Below, piece by piece: positions 6,170-7,374 of a stretch of DNA of 7,374 nt. Both the position numbers and the translations under genes were made by a program. Source of the stretch: Oxalobacteraceae bacterium (GTDB lineage: Bacteria > Pseudomonadota > Gammaproteobacteria > Burkholderiales > Burkholderiaceae_D); the NCBI GenBank assembly GCA_947446335.1, contig CANFGA010000145.1, forward strand, positions 1-7,374, in the 5' to 3' direction. Each line of letters begins with the position of its first letter. The first letter of the stretch is position 1. Under the pieces are notes generated by a model that was not told the origin of the DNA, did no database searches, and saw only the letters and a list, made by a program, of their open reading frames with translations.

Positions 6170-6276
6170 ACATGCGGGATCGAAGAATTGTTTATCTAAA
6201 AAATGAAACAAAACTATCGAATTGTTTCATTTCTTACAGGATACATGAGCAGCCGCAAAACTGCACTTCTTTATTG
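6170..6276 (-). other. AT-rich gap between the two hybrid kinase genes
   Basis: No gene was found in this 107-base gap. It is clearly richer in A and T than the flanking coding sequence, as expected of a promoter or regulatory stretch. A perfect 11-bp inverted repeat lies within it (6201-6232). I could not identify a -35/-10 pair that I would defend, although TAGATA just after the repeat is a weak -10 candidate. Confidence 0.45.
6201..6232. repeat. Perfect 11-bp inverted repeat, 10-base loop, before the hybrid kinase gene
   Basis: AAATGAAACAA (6201-6211) and TTGTTTCATTT (6222-6232) are exact reverse complements around a 10-base centre. In the transcription direction the second arm runs into a six-T stretch, so it could act as a weak terminator or attenuator after the upstream kinase gene. 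The stem has only three G-C pairs, which is poor for an intrinsic terminator, so a dimeric regulator's operator is an equally good reading. Confidence 0.75.
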
Positions 6277-7374
6277 TCAGATAAAAATTCCATCCGAGTT
6301 CGCCAGCTTGCGCGCAGCGACTTCGGCGCCCCGAAAATCGAAGCCGAGCACGCAAGCGACGACCGGTTCAAGTTGCGCGGGCGCCACATGGTGCGCCAGC
6401 GCCGCCAGCAAGGGCTCGACCGGCCCCGGATCGTCGCCATCGAGCGCGGCCATCAGATCAGCAAACAGCTTGCGCAAATCGATCGGTGCGGCAGCAGTCG
6501 GCAAGACATGCTCTGCCACCAGCGGGCGCGCTGCAAAGGTCTCGATTTCAGTGATCGCTTGCCACAAGGCATGACGCAATTGCTCCAGCGCCCATGCCGG
6601 ATCATCTGCGCTCGCCAGCACCTGCTCGGCAGCACGCGCCCGTTGCTGCGTTTCCAGCAAGGCCAGGTTGCCGGCCGCACCAGCGAGCTTGTGCATCAGC
6701 GCAGCAGCAACCGCGCGCTCGCCGCCAGCCAGGCTGGCCAGCATGACATCGACGGCATCGCCATAGCTGACGGCGAAGCGCCGCAGATAATACCGGTAAG
6801 CCGGCAGATCCGACCAGAGCTGCAAGGCACATGCCACATCCATCACGGCAGCCGGGGCAGCGCCGCTGGTGGCAACCGGTTGCTCAGCAAGGTTGCCAGC
6901 CAAGTTGCCAGCCCCGGTGCCAAATTCGGATGCCAACGGCGAAGTCAGGCGCAAGATCAGCGCAATCGTTGTCGGCACGTCAAACGGTTTGCTGATGAAG
7001 TCGCTCATGCCAGCGGCGCGGGCGGCATCTTGCTGCGATTTGAAGGCGCCGGCTGTCAGCGCGACGATGGGAATGGCATCGAACTGGGGCAGTCGCCGCA
7101 ACTGGCGCGTCGCTTCGATGCCATCCATGACCGGCATTTGGACATCCATCAAGATCAGATCGACCTGATCGGGATGATCCAGCAACCAATCCAGCGCATC
7201 CTTGCCATCGACTGCCAGTGTCACCAGAGCGCCCTCGCCGCATAAAATGCGCTGCGCCACTTCGCGGTTGATTTCGCTGTCATCGACGATGAGCAAACGC
7301 ACACCGGCCAAGCCATGGGCCGCGCGCCTTCGCGGCGCTGGCAACAGCGCGGAATGCGCGCTCGCATCCGCGCT
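6277..7374 (-). CDS. C-terminal fragment of a hybrid histidine kinase (receiver, Hpt, helical tail)
   Basis: The frame is open from the window edge (7374) to a TGA at 6277, giving 365 residues; the start and any sensor or kinase core lie outside. In fragment numbering the receiver covers about 24-143, with Asp31/Asp32, phosphoacceptor Asp77 (LMDVQMPVMDG), Thr107 and Lys129. A low-complexity linker follows (about 148-175), then an Hpt with His228 (MHKLAGAAGNL), then a helical tail with LDGDDPGPVEPLL and GFDFRGAEV. The receiver is about 60% identical by eye to that of the next gene, and the Hpt and tail match too, so the two kinases are tandem paralogues. An internal TTG at 7344 could be mistaken for a start, but it would leave an isolated receiver-Hpt protein with no ribosome site; the frame continues in phase to the edge. 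Relay residues are intact. Confidence 0.9.
   Translation of the reverse strand, partial: SADASAHSALLPAPRRRAAHGLAGVRLLIVDDSEINREVAQRILCGEGALVTLAVDGKDALDWLLDHPDQVDLILMDVQMPVMDGIEATRQLRRLPQFDAIPIVALTAGAFKSQQDAARAAGMSDFISKPFDVPTTIALILRLTSPLASEFGTGAGNLAGNLAEQPVATSGAAPAAVMDVACALQLWSDLPAYRYYLRRFAVSYGDAVDVMLASLAGGERAVAAALMHKLAGAAGNLALLETQQRARAAEQVLASADDPAWALEQLRHALWQAITEIETFAARPLVAEHVLPTAAAPIDLRKLFADLMAALDGDDPGPVEPLLAALAHHVAPAQLEPVVACVLGFDFRGAEVAARKLANSDGIFI
6890..6913. repeat. Two 12-bp tandem copies in the receiver-Hpt linker of the upstream kinase
   Basis: AGGTTGCCAGCC and AAGTTGCCAGCC are adjacent and differ at one position. They encode the doubled Gly-Asn-Leu-Ala in the linker between receiver and Hpt. 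The linker of the neighbouring paralogue has also grown by 12-bp units, but of a different sequence. Confidence 0.65.

Noticed and set aside
6172..7245. 357-codon plus-strand open frame
   Set aside because: It is antisense to the receiver-Hpt fragment. It parallels the antisense frame under the paralogous kinase, which is explained by similarity of the sense genes.
6277..7344. Stand-alone receiver-Hpt protein starting at TTG 7344
   Set aside because: The frame stays open to the window edge, the TTG has no ribosome site, and the paralogue shows the same segment as the tail of a hybrid kinase.

Overview
The window looks like chromosomal DNA of a GC-rich Gram-negative bacterium. By the style of its signalling proteins it is probably a betaproteobacterium of the Burkholderiales (Oxalobacteraceae-like); that placement is inference from protein appearance, not from a marker gene. 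Every gene I can support lies on the minus strand, so transcription runs from high to low coordinates. No RNA gene, insertion sequence, integrase or CRISPR array was seen.

Layout in transcription order: (1) 7374-6277, the C-terminal part (receiver, Hpt, extra helical tail) of a hybrid histidine kinase whose start lies outside the window; (2) a 107-base AT-rich gap holding a perfect 11-bp inverted repeat; (3) 6169-3311, a complete membrane-bound hybrid kinase (two TM segments around a dCache-like sensor, HisKA, HATPase, receiver, Hpt, extra tail) whose back end is a paralogue of gene 1; (4) 3329-2316, a receiver plus HD-GYP response regulator, overlapping the kinase gene by 19 bases; (5) a 177-base gap with possible stem-loops; (6) 2138-1728, a 136-residue protein of unknown function; (7) 1731-268, a two-domain KaiC-like ATPase, joined to gene 6 by an ATGA stop/start overlap; (8) 248-1, the N-terminal 82 residues of a coiled-coil protein that leaves the window.

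A reasonable working model is a signalling island. An external cue is read by the dCache sensor and passed along a His-Asp-His relay. It then reaches an HD-GYP regulator, a family that usually degrades cyclic di-GMP. A KaiC-like ATPase with a coupled small partner is encoded next to it. No KaiA or KaiB gene is present in the window. The KaiC-like protein lacks the Ser/Thr pair that carries the clock phosphorylation cycle and most of the KaiA-binding tail, so it should not be read as a circadian clock. The most interesting part is the coupled pair of the unknown 136-residue protein and the KaiC-like ATPase beside a c-di-GMP type output.
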